A stretch of 64,000 nucleotides of DNA from Thiosocius sp963753845 (GTDB lineage: Bacteria; Pseudomonadota; Gammaproteobacteria; Chromatiales; Chromatiaceae): the NCBI GenBank assembly GCA_963753845.1, contig CAVWEI010000001.1, positions 496,001 through 560,000 of the forward strand. Direction: 5' to 3'. The position numbers and the translations under genes were made by a program. This document shows positions 50,401 through 58,716 of this stretch, one piece after another (the stretch's first letter is position 1; the number at the start of each line of letters is the position of its first letter). The notes under the pieces are model-generated. The model was not told the origin of the DNA. It saw nothing but the letters and a program-made list of their open reading frames with translations, and did no database searches.

Positions 50401-50986
50401 CGAGTTCGAGGAACAAAGCGAGCGCATGGCCTACCTGGACAGTCAGCACGAGGACATCAGCAAGTCGCTGGAGACCCTCGAAGAGGCGATCCGCAAGATC
50501 GACCGCGAGACCCGAACCCGTTTCAAGGAAACATTCGACCGTGTCGACTCGGGTTTCAAGGACCTGTTCCCGAAACTTTTCGGCGGAGGCCATGCCTACC
50601 TTGAATTGACCGGCGAGGATCTGCTGGATACCGGCGTGACTGTCATGGCGCGTCCGCCCGGCAAGCGCAACAGCAGCATTCACCTGCTTTCGGGCGGCGA
50701 GAAGGCCCTGACCGCAGTGGCGCTGGTGTTTGCGATCTTTCGGCTCAATCCGGCACCCTTCTGTATGCTGGACGAGGTGGACGCCCCGCTCGACGACGCC
50801 AACGTCGGACGTTACTCGGCGCTGGTCCGGGAGATGTCGGAGCATGTGCAGTTCATTTTCATCACCCACAACAAGGTGACGATGGAGGTTGCGAACCACC
50901 TTACCGGCGTCACCATGCATGAACCCGGTGTATCGCGCCTGGTTTCGGTGGATGTGGAGCAGGCGGCCGCCTTGGCCGCGGTTTGA
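47486..50986 (+). CDS. smc: Chromosome segregation ATPase SMC
   Basis: 1166-aa structural maintenance of chromosomes protein. N-terminal ATPase with Walker A GPNGCGKS (about 31-38), long coiled coil (165-500), hinge (about 510-640, AAEVVLAEQLQAVMVEGIDGPA), return coiled coil, C-terminal signature LLSGGEKALTA and Walker B CMLDEVDAPLDD. The start MRLEKIKLAGFKSFVDPT is universal in SMC; an upstream ATG adds 15 unconserved residues. Many gammaproteobacteria use MukB instead; this lineage keeps SMC. Followed by zipA and ligA, a common gammaproteobacterial order. Confidence 0.97.
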   Translation: MRLEKIKLAGFKSFVDPTTVLFPSNLVAIVGPNGCGKSNVIDAVRWVMGESSAKMLRGESMADVIFNGSNSRKPVGTATIELIFDNANGSAGGQYAQYSEISVKRQVSRDGQSSYFLNGVRCRRRDITDLFLGTGLGPRSYSIIEQGMISRLIEARPEDLRVYLEEAAGISKYKERRRETENRIGHTRENLERLDDLREEVQKQLRHLERQSATAQRYKALREEERQVRAELLVLRLDEMLGDIDRRDRVIAEQENRLQAAIADQRNLEAQIEQQRADHAVANDGFNEIQGKFYAVGSEIARLEESIQYAREARRQQEADLVQARQALAQARALSEQDSSRLAELSGELERDQPILEEARGRSDATARELQEAETAMHAWQAEWDRFNQGANEPAQQAQVERTRINHLEQQETQLRRRLARNEEERHQLSDVSLQAEIVELSRRESEGEAGLLAVRERLETRIRSITSLRERSQLAQEELAAARAEMQTLKGRLASLQALQQAARGEGDKEVEQWLASRGLGTASRLLETLEVSGEWQKAAEVVLAEQLQAVMVEGIDGPAAQIMQLEHGSLGLFETAPGQTPARAGTLAERVKGPGPLTDLLNSILTAGDLGEALRRRGELAAGECLVTPEGVRVGRGWVSLQRGSDARAGVLAREQEIRGMLQRQAEIEPQLEQLAAQLAEDRKALVEAEQEREVQQRELEAAQRVVAEVRALLSGKRARSEQIRHRLEGLEADADELREQIEQGTSDMGLARTHLHQALAAIEDLGQQREQLVSRRDGLRVQLEAARTGASDARNRVHEIALRVESMRSSEDSLRSGVGRMRQQLEQLTERCAGLESSLQASEAPVGEQQARLEQQLQDRSAIEASLSQARRNLEEIDHRLREMDQSRHQVESRVQDERTRLDQARMARQEILVRSRTLEEQLAESGFEREPLKAGMREDAAVEPWQVRAEQLANRIQRLGPINLAAIDEFEEQSERMAYLDSQHEDISKSLETLEEAIRKIDRETRTRFKETFDRVDSGFKDLFPKLFGGGHAYLELTGEDLLDTGVTVMARPPGKRNSSIHLLSGGEKALTAVALVFAIFRLNPAPFCMLDEVDAPLDDANVGRYSALVREMSEHVQFIFITHNKVTMEVANHLTGVTMHEPGVSRLVSVDVEQAAALAAV

Positions 50987-51046
50987 TTTCCTGTCCGGGT
51001 CGGCAGGCTGGTTGGGGCTTCTTCAACGGTTCTACGGCAGACAACG

Positions 51047-51898
51047 ATGGATCCAGATCTTGTACGGCTAATTCTCGTGGTGCTCGGTATCCTGCTGGTT
51101 GCGGGTATCTACCTTTGGGACCGCTACCGGCGTTCCGTGCCGCGTTTTCGCATGCCCAGAAGGTCGCCCTCCAGCATCTCGATCGATCCTGAAACGCTCG
51201 AAGCGAATCCGTCGGCGCGCGCCGAGCCCACGATCGGTGAGGCCGTGGAGTCGATCCCGGAGATGCGTCTGGACGATTCACCGAACGACGTCGAGATCGC
51301 GATTGACGTGCCGCGCGCCCGCTCCGAACTCGATCCGGATCCATCGGACCTCGGCGAGTGGTCCGGCGCGGGTCGCGACCAGGATCCGCAGTTTTCCATG
51401 GATCTGAATTTCGATGCGCACGGAGACGGCGACTACCTGAGCACCGATCCGGCCCTGTATGACGAGGTCGAGCGCAAGCTCGTGGTGATCAACCTGGTCA
51501 TGCGGGGCGGGACCTTCTCAGGGGTGGCGATCGAGAAGGCGTGCAGCGCGGTGAACCTCGTGCTCGGCGATATGTCGATCTATCACCGGCACGACGGCAG
51601 CAACGGGCGCGTGATGTTCAGCATGGCCAGCATGCTCGAGCCAGGCAATTTTCCGAGTGACGGCATGGCGGGTTTCGCAACCCCGGGGCTGTCGCTGTTC
51701 ACCCAGTTACCCGGTGTGCGCGATGGTGTCGAGATCTACGAGGAGATGCTGTCCACCGCCAAGCAGCTTGCCTCCCTGCTGCACGCTGAACTCCAGGATC
51801 AGGAACACAACAAGCTGACCCGGCAGATGCAGGAGCACACCCGCGAGTCGATCATCGAACACCGGCGCAAATTGAATCTGGTACGAGGTCGGCGTTGA
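51047..51898 (+). CDS. zipA: Cell division protein ZipA
   Basis: 283 aa, bitopic inner-membrane protein that anchors FtsZ. N-terminal TM (about 6-24, LVRLILVVLGILLVAGIYLW), a charged/variable linker (25-145) and a C-terminal FtsZ-binding domain (about 150-275) with KLVVINLVMRGGTFSGVAIEKA, RVMFSMASMLEPGNFP and TPGLSLFTQLPG. ZipA is confined to gammaproteobacteria, so it supports the taxonomic placement. Overlaps the ligA start by 4 bp. Confidence 0.95.
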   Translation: MDPDLVRLILVVLGILLVAGIYLWDRYRRSVPRFRMPRRSPSSISIDPETLEANPSARAEPTIGEAVESIPEMRLDDSPNDVEIAIDVPRARSELDPDPSDLGEWSGAGRDQDPQFSMDLNFDAHGDGDYLSTDPALYDEVERKLVVINLVMRGGTFSGVAIEKACSAVNLVLGDMSIYHRHDGSNGRVMFSMASMLEPGNFPSDGMAGFATPGLSLFTQLPGVRDGVEIYEEMLSTAKQLASLLHAELQDQEHNKLTRQMQEHTRESIIEHRRKLNLVRGRR

Positions 51899-53934
51899 GT
51901 CGGAAGCGGGAAATCCGCGCGCAGGCACAACAGCTGCGCGAACAGATCGAGCATCACAACTACCAGTACTACGTGCTCGACAGCCCCCAGGTCCCGGACA
52001 GCGAATATGACCGGCTGTTTGGGCGCCTGCAGGAACTCGAGGCCGAGTACCCTGAGCTGGTTACCCCCGATTCACCAACCCAGCGCGTTGGCGGCACGCC
52101 CCTGGCGGCGTTCGATGAGGTCGAGCACCGGGTGCCCATGCTGTCGCTGGAGAACGCGCTGTCGCCGGAGGCGATGGTGGAGTTTGATCGCCGCGTGCGC
52201 AACCGGCTCGAACGTGATGAAGAGGTAACTTACGCCGCCGAGCCCAAACTCGACGGCCTGGCGGTCAGCCTGTGTTACGAGGGAGGTCGCCTGGTGCAGG
52301 CGGCAACACGGGGTGATGGCACGCGAGGCGAGAACGTCACCCAGAACGTCCGTACCATCTCCTCGATACCCCTGCGGCTTCTGGGCAAGGGCTGGCCGCC
52401 GTTGCTCGAGGTGCGTGGCGAAATCTTCATGCCAAAAAAGGGCTTCGAGAAGCTCAACCGGCACCAGCGTGAAAGCGGAGAAAAGACCTTCGTCAATCCG
52501 CGAAATGCGGCGGCCGGCAGCCTGCGCCAGCTGGATCCCAGGATCACCGCCAGGCGTCCCCTGGCGATGTTTTGTTATGGCCTGGGGAAGGTCGATGGAC
52601 ATGCCATGGGTTCGACCCACAGTGCGAGTATGGCCCTGCTAAAGGGCTGGGGGCTGCCGATTTCGCCGGAACTGCGCGTGGTAACCGGACTCGAGGCATG
52701 CTCAGCCTATTTTGCGGACATCGGGGCGCGGCGTGCCACACTTCCTTACGACATAGACGGCGTGGTGTTCAAGGTCGACAGCGTGGCCGACCAGAAGGCG
52801 CTGGGTTTCGTATCGCGCGCGCCGCGCTGGGCGGTTGCACAGAAGTTTCCCGCACAGGAGGAACTGACCGTCGTCGAGGCGGTGGAATTCCAGGTCGGGC
52901 GCACCGGGGCCGTAACCCCTGTCGCGCGGCTCAGGCCGGTATTCGTCGGTGGTGTGACGGTCAGTAACGCGACCCTGCACAACATGGACGAGGTCCAACG
53001 CAAGGACGTACGTGTCGGTGACACGGTGTTTGTCCGGCGCGCCGGCGATGTGATCCCGGAGGTGGTGCGCGTACTGCCGGAGCGCCGCCCCCCGGGGGCC
53101 CAGGAGGTGACGATGCCCGCACATTGCCCGGTGTGCGGTTCCGAGATCGAGCGCCTCGAGGGTGAATCCGTCGCACGCTGTTCCGGAGGCCTGTATTGCG
53201 CCGCGCAACGCAGGGAGGCGGTGAAACATTTTGCCTCACGCCGTGCGCTCGATATCGAGGGACTGGGCGACAAGCTGGTCGAGCAGTTGGTCGAACAGGA
53301 TCTCATCGGCGACCCGGCCGACCTGTTCACCCTGTCAGTGGACACCCTGGCGGGCCTGGAACGCATGGGTGAAAAGTCTGCGCAGAACCTGGTCGCCGCA
53401 CTCGCCAGGGGGGCCGTCACGACTCTTCCTCGGTTCCTTTACGCCCTGGGCATACGTGAGGTGGGGGAGGCGACCGCGCAGGCCCTGGCCCGGCAATTTG
53501 GCAGTCTCGATGCGATCCGTTCCGCCACCGAAGACGAGTTGCAGCAGACACCGGACGTCGGACCTGTTGTGGCGCGCCATCTGTTTACCTTTCTGCGCCA
53601 GCCCCACAATCTGGAAGTGATCGCCAAGCTGCGCGCCGCGGGCGTCAGCTGGCCGGAAACCGGACCTGCCCCCGCTGCCGGGCAGTTGCCCCTCGCGGGC
53701 AAGATCTTGGTCCTCACCGGCACGCTCAGCCAGCCACGCGATTTGGTCAAGGAACGCCTTCAGGCCCTGGGCGCCAGGGTCTCTGGCAGCGTTTCGAAAA
53801 AGACCGACTATCTGATCGCAGGCGAGGAGGCCGGTTCAAAGCTGGCAAAGGCGCAGGCCCTCGGCGTGGCCGTACTCGATGAGCAGGGCCTGCTCGATCT
53901 GATGTCTGAATCTGGTTCCTCTTCGCAAGAATGA
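51895..53934 (+). CDS. ligA: NAD+-dependent DNA ligase LigA
   Basis: 679 aa. Adenylation domain with the active-site Lys118 in AEPKLDG, OB fold, a four-Cys zinc finger (CPVCGS ... CSGGLYCAAQ), helix-hairpin-helix repeats (about 505-590) and a C-terminal BRCT domain (about 600-675, GKILVLTGTLSQPRD). Joins Okazaki fragments and seals repair nicks. The TTG start at 51895 overlaps the zipA stop and gives the typical N terminus; there is no better ATG nearby. Confidence 0.96.
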   Translation: MSRKREIRAQAQQLREQIEHHNYQYYVLDSPQVPDSEYDRLFGRLQELEAEYPELVTPDSPTQRVGGTPLAAFDEVEHRVPMLSLENALSPEAMVEFDRRVRNRLERDEEVTYAAEPKLDGLAVSLCYEGGRLVQAATRGDGTRGENVTQNVRTISSIPLRLLGKGWPPLLEVRGEIFMPKKGFEKLNRHQRESGEKTFVNPRNAAAGSLRQLDPRITARRPLAMFCYGLGKVDGHAMGSTHSASMALLKGWGLPISPELRVVTGLEACSAYFADIGARRATLPYDIDGVVFKVDSVADQKALGFVSRAPRWAVAQKFPAQEELTVVEAVEFQVGRTGAVTPVARLRPVFVGGVTVSNATLHNMDEVQRKDVRVGDTVFVRRAGDVIPEVVRVLPERRPPGAQEVTMPAHCPVCGSEIERLEGESVARCSGGLYCAAQRREAVKHFASRRALDIEGLGDKLVEQLVEQDLIGDPADLFTLSVDTLAGLERMGEKSAQNLVAALARGAVTTLPRFLYALGIREVGEATAQALARQFGSLDAIRSATEDELQQTPDVGPVVARHLFTFLRQPHNLEVIAKLRAAGVSWPETGPAPAAGQLPLAGKILVLTGTLSQPRDLVKERLQALGARVSGSVSKKTDYLIAGEEAGSKLAKAQALGVAVLDEQGLLDLMSESGSSSQE

Positions 53935-54119
53935 GTCATGTCTGGGCATGCCGGCAACCCGCCGCACCGGATCAGTGCAGGTTTCCGTCCACGGGCCCGG
54001 ATTCCCGGAAAATGCCTGTCGCCGGCAGGATTGCATCACCTGGCCTGCCTTGACGCTCGCAGCTCGGGGGGAGACACTCGGCCGGGAACCCCGCGCTGGC
54101 GGCCGCTCCCTTTGGCTGC

Positions 54120-54148
54120 TTGGCTCTGGTCGTCGAATAAGTTAAATA
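54120..54148 (+). promoter_or_regulatory. Possible sigma-70 promoter of the amino-acid transporter operon
   Basis: TTGGCT (54120-54125), 17-bp spacer, TAAATA (54143-54148), 36 bp before the ATG. A second TTGGCT eight bases upstream is an alternative. The rest of the 249-bp gap between ligA and this operon contains no gene I can support. Confidence 0.45.
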
Positions 54149-54183
54149 AAGATCCCGGTGTACCTGGGAGGAGATCCAACATC

Positions 54184-55206
54184 ATGCAATCGAAACTCGT
54201 AATCGGCCTCGGTATCACTGCGGCGCTGTCTCTGGCGGGCATGGCAAATGCCGGCACCACCCTGGATGGGGTGAAATCGAAGGGTTATGTTCAGTGCGGT
54301 GTCAGCACCGGTATTCCGGGCTTTTCGAGCGCCGATGAGAAAGGCCAGTTCACCGGCATCGATGTCGATGTGTGCCGTGCGGTCGCCGCTGCGATCTTTG
54401 GTGACGCGGGCAAGGTCAAATACAGCCCGCTGACCGCGAAAGAGCGCTTCACCGCACTGCAGTCGGGTGAGGTCGACATGCTGTCGCGCAACACCACATG
54501 GACATTCACCCGCGACACCTCACTGGGCCTGAACTTCACCGGGGTCAACTACTACGACGGCCAGGGGTTCCTGGTGACCACGAAGCTTGGGGTGAAGAGT
54601 GCCCTGGAGCTGGATGGTGCATCGTTCTGTATCCAGGCGGGGACCACCACCGAACTGAACCTGGCGGATTATTTCCGCGCCAACAAGATGCAGTACACGC
54701 CGATCACCTTCGATACCTCGGATCAGACCATCAAGGCCTTCGAGGCCGGGCGTTGTGATGCGTTGACCTCTGACCAGTCGCAGCTGTATGCGTTGCGCAT
54801 CAAGCTCGGGGACCCCAAGAGCGCGGTGGTGCTGCCGGAGGTTATCTCCAAGGAGCCGCTGGGGCCTGCCGTGCGTCAGGGCGACGACGAGTGGTTCAAT
54901 ATCGTGAAATGGTCGCTGTTCGCCATGGTCAATGCCGAGGAGCTGGGCGTGACCTCGGCCAACGTCGATGAAATGAAGGCCAGCTCGACCGATCCGAACG
55001 TGCGTCGTCTGCTCGGTATCGAGGGTGTGAAAGGCGAATGGATGGGAGTCCCGGACGACTGGGGTTATAGCATCGTCAAACATGTCGGGAACTATGGCGA
55101 AATCTTTGATCGGAATGTGGGCAAAGGGAGTGCCCTGGGCATCTCGCGTGGTCTCAACGCGCTGTGGAGCAAGGGTGGTCTGCAGTATGCGCCGCCGATC
55201 CGCTGA
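54184..55206 (+). CDS. aapJ: General L-amino-acid ABC transporter, substrate-binding protein
   Basis: 340 aa, periplasmic binding protein of the polar amino-acid family (SBP_bac_3). Signal peptide MQSKLVIGLGITAALSLAGM, cleaved after ANA (about 22). DGVKSKGYVQCGVSTGIPGFS, GIDVDVCRAVAAAIFGD and DMLSRNTTWTFTRDTSLGLNF are typical of AapJ/BztA. RBS GGGAGGAG precedes the ATG. An upstream in-frame start exists but would destroy the signal peptide. First gene of the four-gene operon. Confidence 0.94.
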   Translation: MQSKLVIGLGITAALSLAGMANAGTTLDGVKSKGYVQCGVSTGIPGFSSADEKGQFTGIDVDVCRAVAAAIFGDAGKVKYSPLTAKERFTALQSGEVDMLSRNTTWTFTRDTSLGLNFTGVNYYDGQGFLVTTKLGVKSALELDGASFCIQAGTTTELNLADYFRANKMQYTPITFDTSDQTIKAFEAGRCDALTSDQSQLYALRIKLGDPKSAVVLPEVISKEPLGPAVRQGDDEWFNIVKWSLFAMVNAEELGVTSANVDEMKASSTDPNVRRLLGIEGVKGEWMGVPDDWGYSIVKHVGNYGEIFDRNVGKGSALGISRGLNALWSKGGLQYAPPIR

Positions 55207-55226
55207 TTCTCTCTGACTGAAGGCCG

Positions 55227-55253
55227 CCCCGGGATGCTGCCTGCGTCCCGGGG
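55227..55253 (+). other. Intercistronic hairpin after the binding-protein gene
   Basis: CCCCGGGA (55227-55234) and TCCCGGGG (55246-55253) form a perfect 8-bp stem with no T tract. A hairpin here is typical of ABC operons in which the binding protein must be made in excess: it protects the upstream mRNA or attenuates reading into the permease genes. Confidence 0.6.
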
Positions 55254-55292
55254 CCATACGTCCAAGTCCACGTATCAGATCGCAGGAAAGCC

Positions 55293-56483
55293 ATGCCTCC
55301 GCAGAACATGCCGCAGACCTCCGCAAGCAAGGTGCCGCTGTGGCGTCAGCCCGTATTCAGGGCGACCGTTTTCCAGATCCTGCTCGTATTGGGCATTCTG
55401 CTCTTCGGCTATTATCTGCTAAGCAATACGCTGCAGAACATGGAGCAGCGCGGCATCACGACCGGTTTTGGCTTTCTGTCCAACGAGGCCGGTTTTGGGA
55501 TTCTCAAGAGCCTGATCGAGTACGACGAAACAGACACCTACGGGCGCACCTTCCTGGTCGGGCTGCTCAATACCCTGCTGGTTGCTGTGCTGGGAATCTT
55601 CTTCGCGACCTTTATCGGTTTCTTCATGGGGATCGCGCGCCTGTCGAAAAATTGGCTGGTGGCACGCCTGGCAACGGTCTATATCGAGACATTCCGCAAT
55701 ATCCCGCTGCTGCTGCAGATCATGTTCTGGTATTTCGCGGTGCTGCGGCCATTGCCGCTCCCACGGCAGAGCCTCAGCATGGGTGATTTGGTGTTCCTCA
55801 ACAATCGCGGTCTTTTCATGCCGCAACCGATTCCGGAGCCGGGTTTCTGGGTGGTTGGTGTCGCACTCCTGATCGCTGTCATTGCAGTCGTGTTCATCAC
55901 CCGATGGGCTCACCGCCGGCAGGAACAGACAGGTCAACAGTTTCCGACCCTGAGCGTAGGTCTTGGCCTGATACTGGTTCTGCCACTGTTGGTGTTCTGG
56001 TTGAGCGGGTCACCGATGCACCTGGAGTATCCGGTACTCGGGGGGTTCAACTTTCGTGGCGGTATGGAGGTGATTCCCGAACTGGCTGCCCTGGTCTTGG
56101 CCCTGAGTATCTATACCGGGGCCTTCATCGCCGAGGCGGTGCGTTCAGGCATCCTCTCGGTCACGCATGGCCAGACCGAGGCGGCCTACGCGCTGGGCCT
56201 CAGGCCGCGCACCACACTGAAGCTGGTGATCGTTCCGCAGGCCATGCGGGTGATCATTCCGCAGCTGACCAGCCAATTTCTCAATCTGACCAAGAATTCG
56301 TCACTGGCGACCGCGATCGGTTACCCCGATCTGGTCAATGTGTTCGCCGGCACCACACTCAACCAGACCGGCCAGGCGGTCGAGGTCATCGCAATGACCA
56401 TGGGCGTGTACCTCACGATCAGTCTGCTGATCTCGATGTTCATGAACTGGTACAACAAGCGCAAAATGCTGGTGGAAAGGTAG
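55293..56483 (+). CDS. aapQ: General L-amino-acid ABC transporter, permease AapQ
   Basis: 396-aa inner-membrane permease. About eight helices, with a long insertion of extra helices between the first conserved HisM-type part and the C-terminal half, as usual for AapQ/BztB. The EAA loop is AEAVRSGILSVTHGQTEAAYALGLRP, the contact site for the ATPase. Adjacent to aapM (no gap). Confidence 0.93.
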   Translation: MPPQNMPQTSASKVPLWRQPVFRATVFQILLVLGILLFGYYLLSNTLQNMEQRGITTGFGFLSNEAGFGILKSLIEYDETDTYGRTFLVGLLNTLLVAVLGIFFATFIGFFMGIARLSKNWLVARLATVYIETFRNIPLLLQIMFWYFAVLRPLPLPRQSLSMGDLVFLNNRGLFMPQPIPEPGFWVVGVALLIAVIAVVFITRWAHRRQEQTGQQFPTLSVGLGLILVLPLLVFWLSGSPMHLEYPVLGGFNFRGGMEVIPELAALVLALSIYTGAFIAEAVRSGILSVTHGQTEAAYALGLRPRTTLKLVIVPQAMRVIIPQLTSQFLNLTKNSSLATAIGYPDLVNVFAGTTLNQTGQAVEVIAMTMGVYLTISLLISMFMNWYNKRKMLVER

Positions 56484-57581
56484 ATGAGCACACATACTCC
56501 GCATCCGGATCTGTCACCACCAATCACTAATGTTGGTGTTATCGGTTGGTTGCGTACCAATCTCTTTTCTTCGTGGCCGAACGCCATACTGACCGTCGCT
56601 GCGGCCTTCGTAATCTTCGCTACGCTTCCGCCGCTGATCGAATGGGCCTTTATCAAGGCCGACTGGGTCGGTGATTCCCGCGACGCCTGCACCAGTGGCG
56701 GCGCCTGCTGGGTGTTTGTCGGCGTCCGCTTTAACCAGTTCATGTACGGGCTCTATCCCGAGGCGGAATACTGGCGGATCAATCTGGCCGCGGTATTGAT
56801 CGTTGTGCTCATGGTCCCGCTGTTCATCGGGCGCTTTCGCTGGAAGCTCCAGCTTGGCCTGTTCAACCTGGTCGGTTACCCGATCATTGTGTTTTTCCTC
56901 TTCTCCGGCGGCGTATTTGGCCTGGAGTATGTGGAGACCAGCCGATGGGGCGGACTGACGCTGACCCTGGTCCTGGCCTCGGTCGGGATGGCTGCATCTT
57001 TTCCACTCGGTGTTCTGCTGGCCCTTGGCCGGCGTTCGACCATGCCGATCGTGAAATCGGTTTCCGTGGTGTTTATCGAGTTCTGGCGTGGTGTGCCATT
57101 GATCACGGTGCTGTTCATGTCGTCGGTGATGTTGCCCCTGTTTCTGCCCGAGGGGACGCACTTCGACAAACTGCTGCGCGCGATGATCGGAATCTCCCTG
57201 TTCCAGTCGGCCTACATGGCTGAGGTTGTGCGCGGTGGTCTGCAGGCGATTCCCAAGGGTCAATATGAGGCAGCCCAGGCACTTGGACTGAGCTTCTGGA
57301 AGTCGATGGCACTGATCATCATGCCGCAGGCGCTGAAGCTGGTAATCCCCGGCATCGTCAACACCTTCATCGCCTTGTTCAAAGACACGACACTGGTCCT
57401 GATCATCGGACTGTTCGACATGTTGGCGATGATCGAGGCCGCGCTGGCCGATCCGAATTGGTTGGGTTATTCCGTCGAAGGGCTGACTTTCGCCGCTTTC
57501 GTCTATTGGGTTTTCTGTTTCAGCATGTCGCGTTACAGCATGGCCCTGGAGAGAAAGCTTCATACCGGCCACTCCCGCTAA
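56484..57581 (+). CDS. aapM: General L-amino-acid ABC transporter, permease AapM
   Basis: 365-aa second permease. It has an N-terminal helix (about 30-50), a periplasmic Cys-containing loop (DACTSGGACW) and seven or so further helices. The EAA loop reads AEVVRGGLQAIPKGQYEAAQALGLSF. Pairs with AapQ as a heterodimer in the membrane. The start codon directly follows the aapQ stop. Confidence 0.94.
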   Translation: MSTHTPHPDLSPPITNVGVIGWLRTNLFSSWPNAILTVAAAFVIFATLPPLIEWAFIKADWVGDSRDACTSGGACWVFVGVRFNQFMYGLYPEAEYWRINLAAVLIVVLMVPLFIGRFRWKLQLGLFNLVGYPIIVFFLFSGGVFGLEYVETSRWGGLTLTLVLASVGMAASFPLGVLLALGRRSTMPIVKSVSVVFIEFWRGVPLITVLFMSSVMLPLFLPEGTHFDKLLRAMIGISLFQSAYMAEVVRGGLQAIPKGQYEAAQALGLSFWKSMALIIMPQALKLVIPGIVNTFIALFKDTTLVLIIGLFDMLAMIEAALADPNWLGYSVEGLTFAAFVYWVFCFSMSRYSMALERKLHTGHSR

Positions 57582-57604
57582 CTGATTAGACCAGAGGCTC
57601 TCTG

Positions 57605-58372
57605 ATGTCCGATTCAAATACTGATCCTACCGTTTCCGAGAAGCCGATGATCGAGTTGCGCCAGGTGCACAAATGGTACGGCCAGTTTCATGTGCTCAAA
57701 GACCTCAATCTGAGCGTGAAAAAGGGCGAGCGCATTGTCATTTGCGGGCCGTCCGGGTCCGGCAAGTCGACCATGATCCGTTGCATCAACCGCCTGGAGG
57801 AGCACCAGCGCGGCCAGATCATCGTCGACGGCACGGAGTTGACCGACGATGTGAAGAATGTCGACCAGATCCGCCGTGAGGTGGGTATGGTCTTTCAGCA
57901 CTTCAACCTGTTTCCGCACCTTACGGTGCTGGAGAATTGCTGCCTGGCCCCGATCTGGGTGCGCAAGATGCCGCGCAGAGAGGCCGAGGCGGCCGCGATG
58001 CAGTATCTCGAAAAGGTCAAGATACCGGAGCAGGCGAAAAAATACCCGGGTCAGCTCTCAGGGGGCCAGCAGCAGCGGGTGGCGATTGCACGCAGCCTGT
58101 GCATGAATCCCAGCATCATGTTGTTCGACGAGCCCACGTCGGCGCTCGATCCCGAGATGATCAAAGAGGTGCTCGATACCATGGTCGAGCTCGCCGAGAG
58201 TGGCATGACCATGATGTGTGTTACCCATGAGATGGGCTTTGCCAAGACTGTCGCCAACAGGGTGATCTTTATGGACGGTGGCGAGATCATCGAGGAGAAC
58301 GAGCCCGAGGAGTTCTTCAACAATCCGCAGTCGGACCGGACAAAGCTGTTCCTCAGCCAGATCCTGGGTTGA
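57605..58372 (+). CDS. aapP: General L-amino-acid ABC transporter, ATP-binding protein AapP
   Basis: 255-aa ABC ATPase. Walker A GPSGSGKS (about 55-62), Q loop VFQHFNLFPHLTVLEN, signature LSGGQQQRVAIARSL and Walker B IMLFDEPTSALDPE, then the H-loop VTHEM. The start region EKPMIELRQVHKWYGQFHVLKDLNLSV is standard. Last gene of the operon, 16 bp from the end of the convergent FlhB-like gene. Confidence 0.95.
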   Translation: MSDSNTDPTVSEKPMIELRQVHKWYGQFHVLKDLNLSVKKGERIVICGPSGSGKSTMIRCINRLEEHQRGQIIVDGTELTDDVKNVDQIRREVGMVFQHFNLFPHLTVLENCCLAPIWVRKMPRREAEAAAMQYLEKVKIPEQAKKYPGQLSGGQQQRVAIARSLCMNPSIMLFDEPTSALDPEMIKEVLDTMVELAESGMTMMCVTHEMGFAKTVANRVIFMDGGEIIEENEPEEFFNNPQSDRTKLFLSQILG

Positions 58373-58388
58373 TGATCTTCGCGATCTA

Positions 58389-58715
58389 TCAGGCGTCCGG
58401 ACTGGAACCGGCATCGTCTGGCGGGACGAAGTTTTGCGGAAATTTTCCAGCCAGGATGTAGGCGAAGGCGATCACCTCGGCGATGGCCTTGTAAAGACTG
58501 TCCGGGATCTCTTCGCCCAGCGGTATCTGCGACAGCACCATGGCGAGTTCGGGGTCTGGATAGAGTGGAACGCCGGCCTTCTCGGCAGCCTCGACGATCT
58601 TTTCCGCGAGGTGTTGCTCACCTTTCGCGGTAACTTTGGGTGTGTTCCTGCCATCGTAGCTGAGCGCGATGGCAATGTCGGGTTGCCCGGTGACGGTTCT
58701 CTTGCCGTTTCGCAT
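58389..58715 (-). CDS. Stand-alone FlhB C-terminal-domain protein (EscU/YscU/HrcU type)
   Basis: 108 aa, matching only the cytoplasmic C-terminal domain of the flagellar export switch FlhB: IALSYDGRNTPKVTAKGEQHLAEKIVEAAEKAGVPLYPDPELAMVLSQIPLGEEIPDSLYKAIAEVIAFAY. In full FlhB the cleaved NPTH motif lies where this protein has GRNTP, so it does not self-cleave. Such proteins (FlhX, Bacillus YlqH) can replace the cleaved C-terminal part of FlhB. Follows the FliK-like gene by one base. Confidence 0.85.
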   Translation of the reverse strand: MRNGKRTVTGQPDIAIALSYDGRNTPKVTAKGEQHLAEKIVEAAEKAGVPLYPDPELAMVLSQIPLGEEIPDSLYKAIAEVIAFAYILAGKFPQNFVPPDDAGSSPDA

Positions 58716-58716
58716 C

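Noticed and set aside
49205..50920. 571-codon antisense frame over smc
   Set aside because: Same reason: no signal of coding, and the sense gene is unmistakable.
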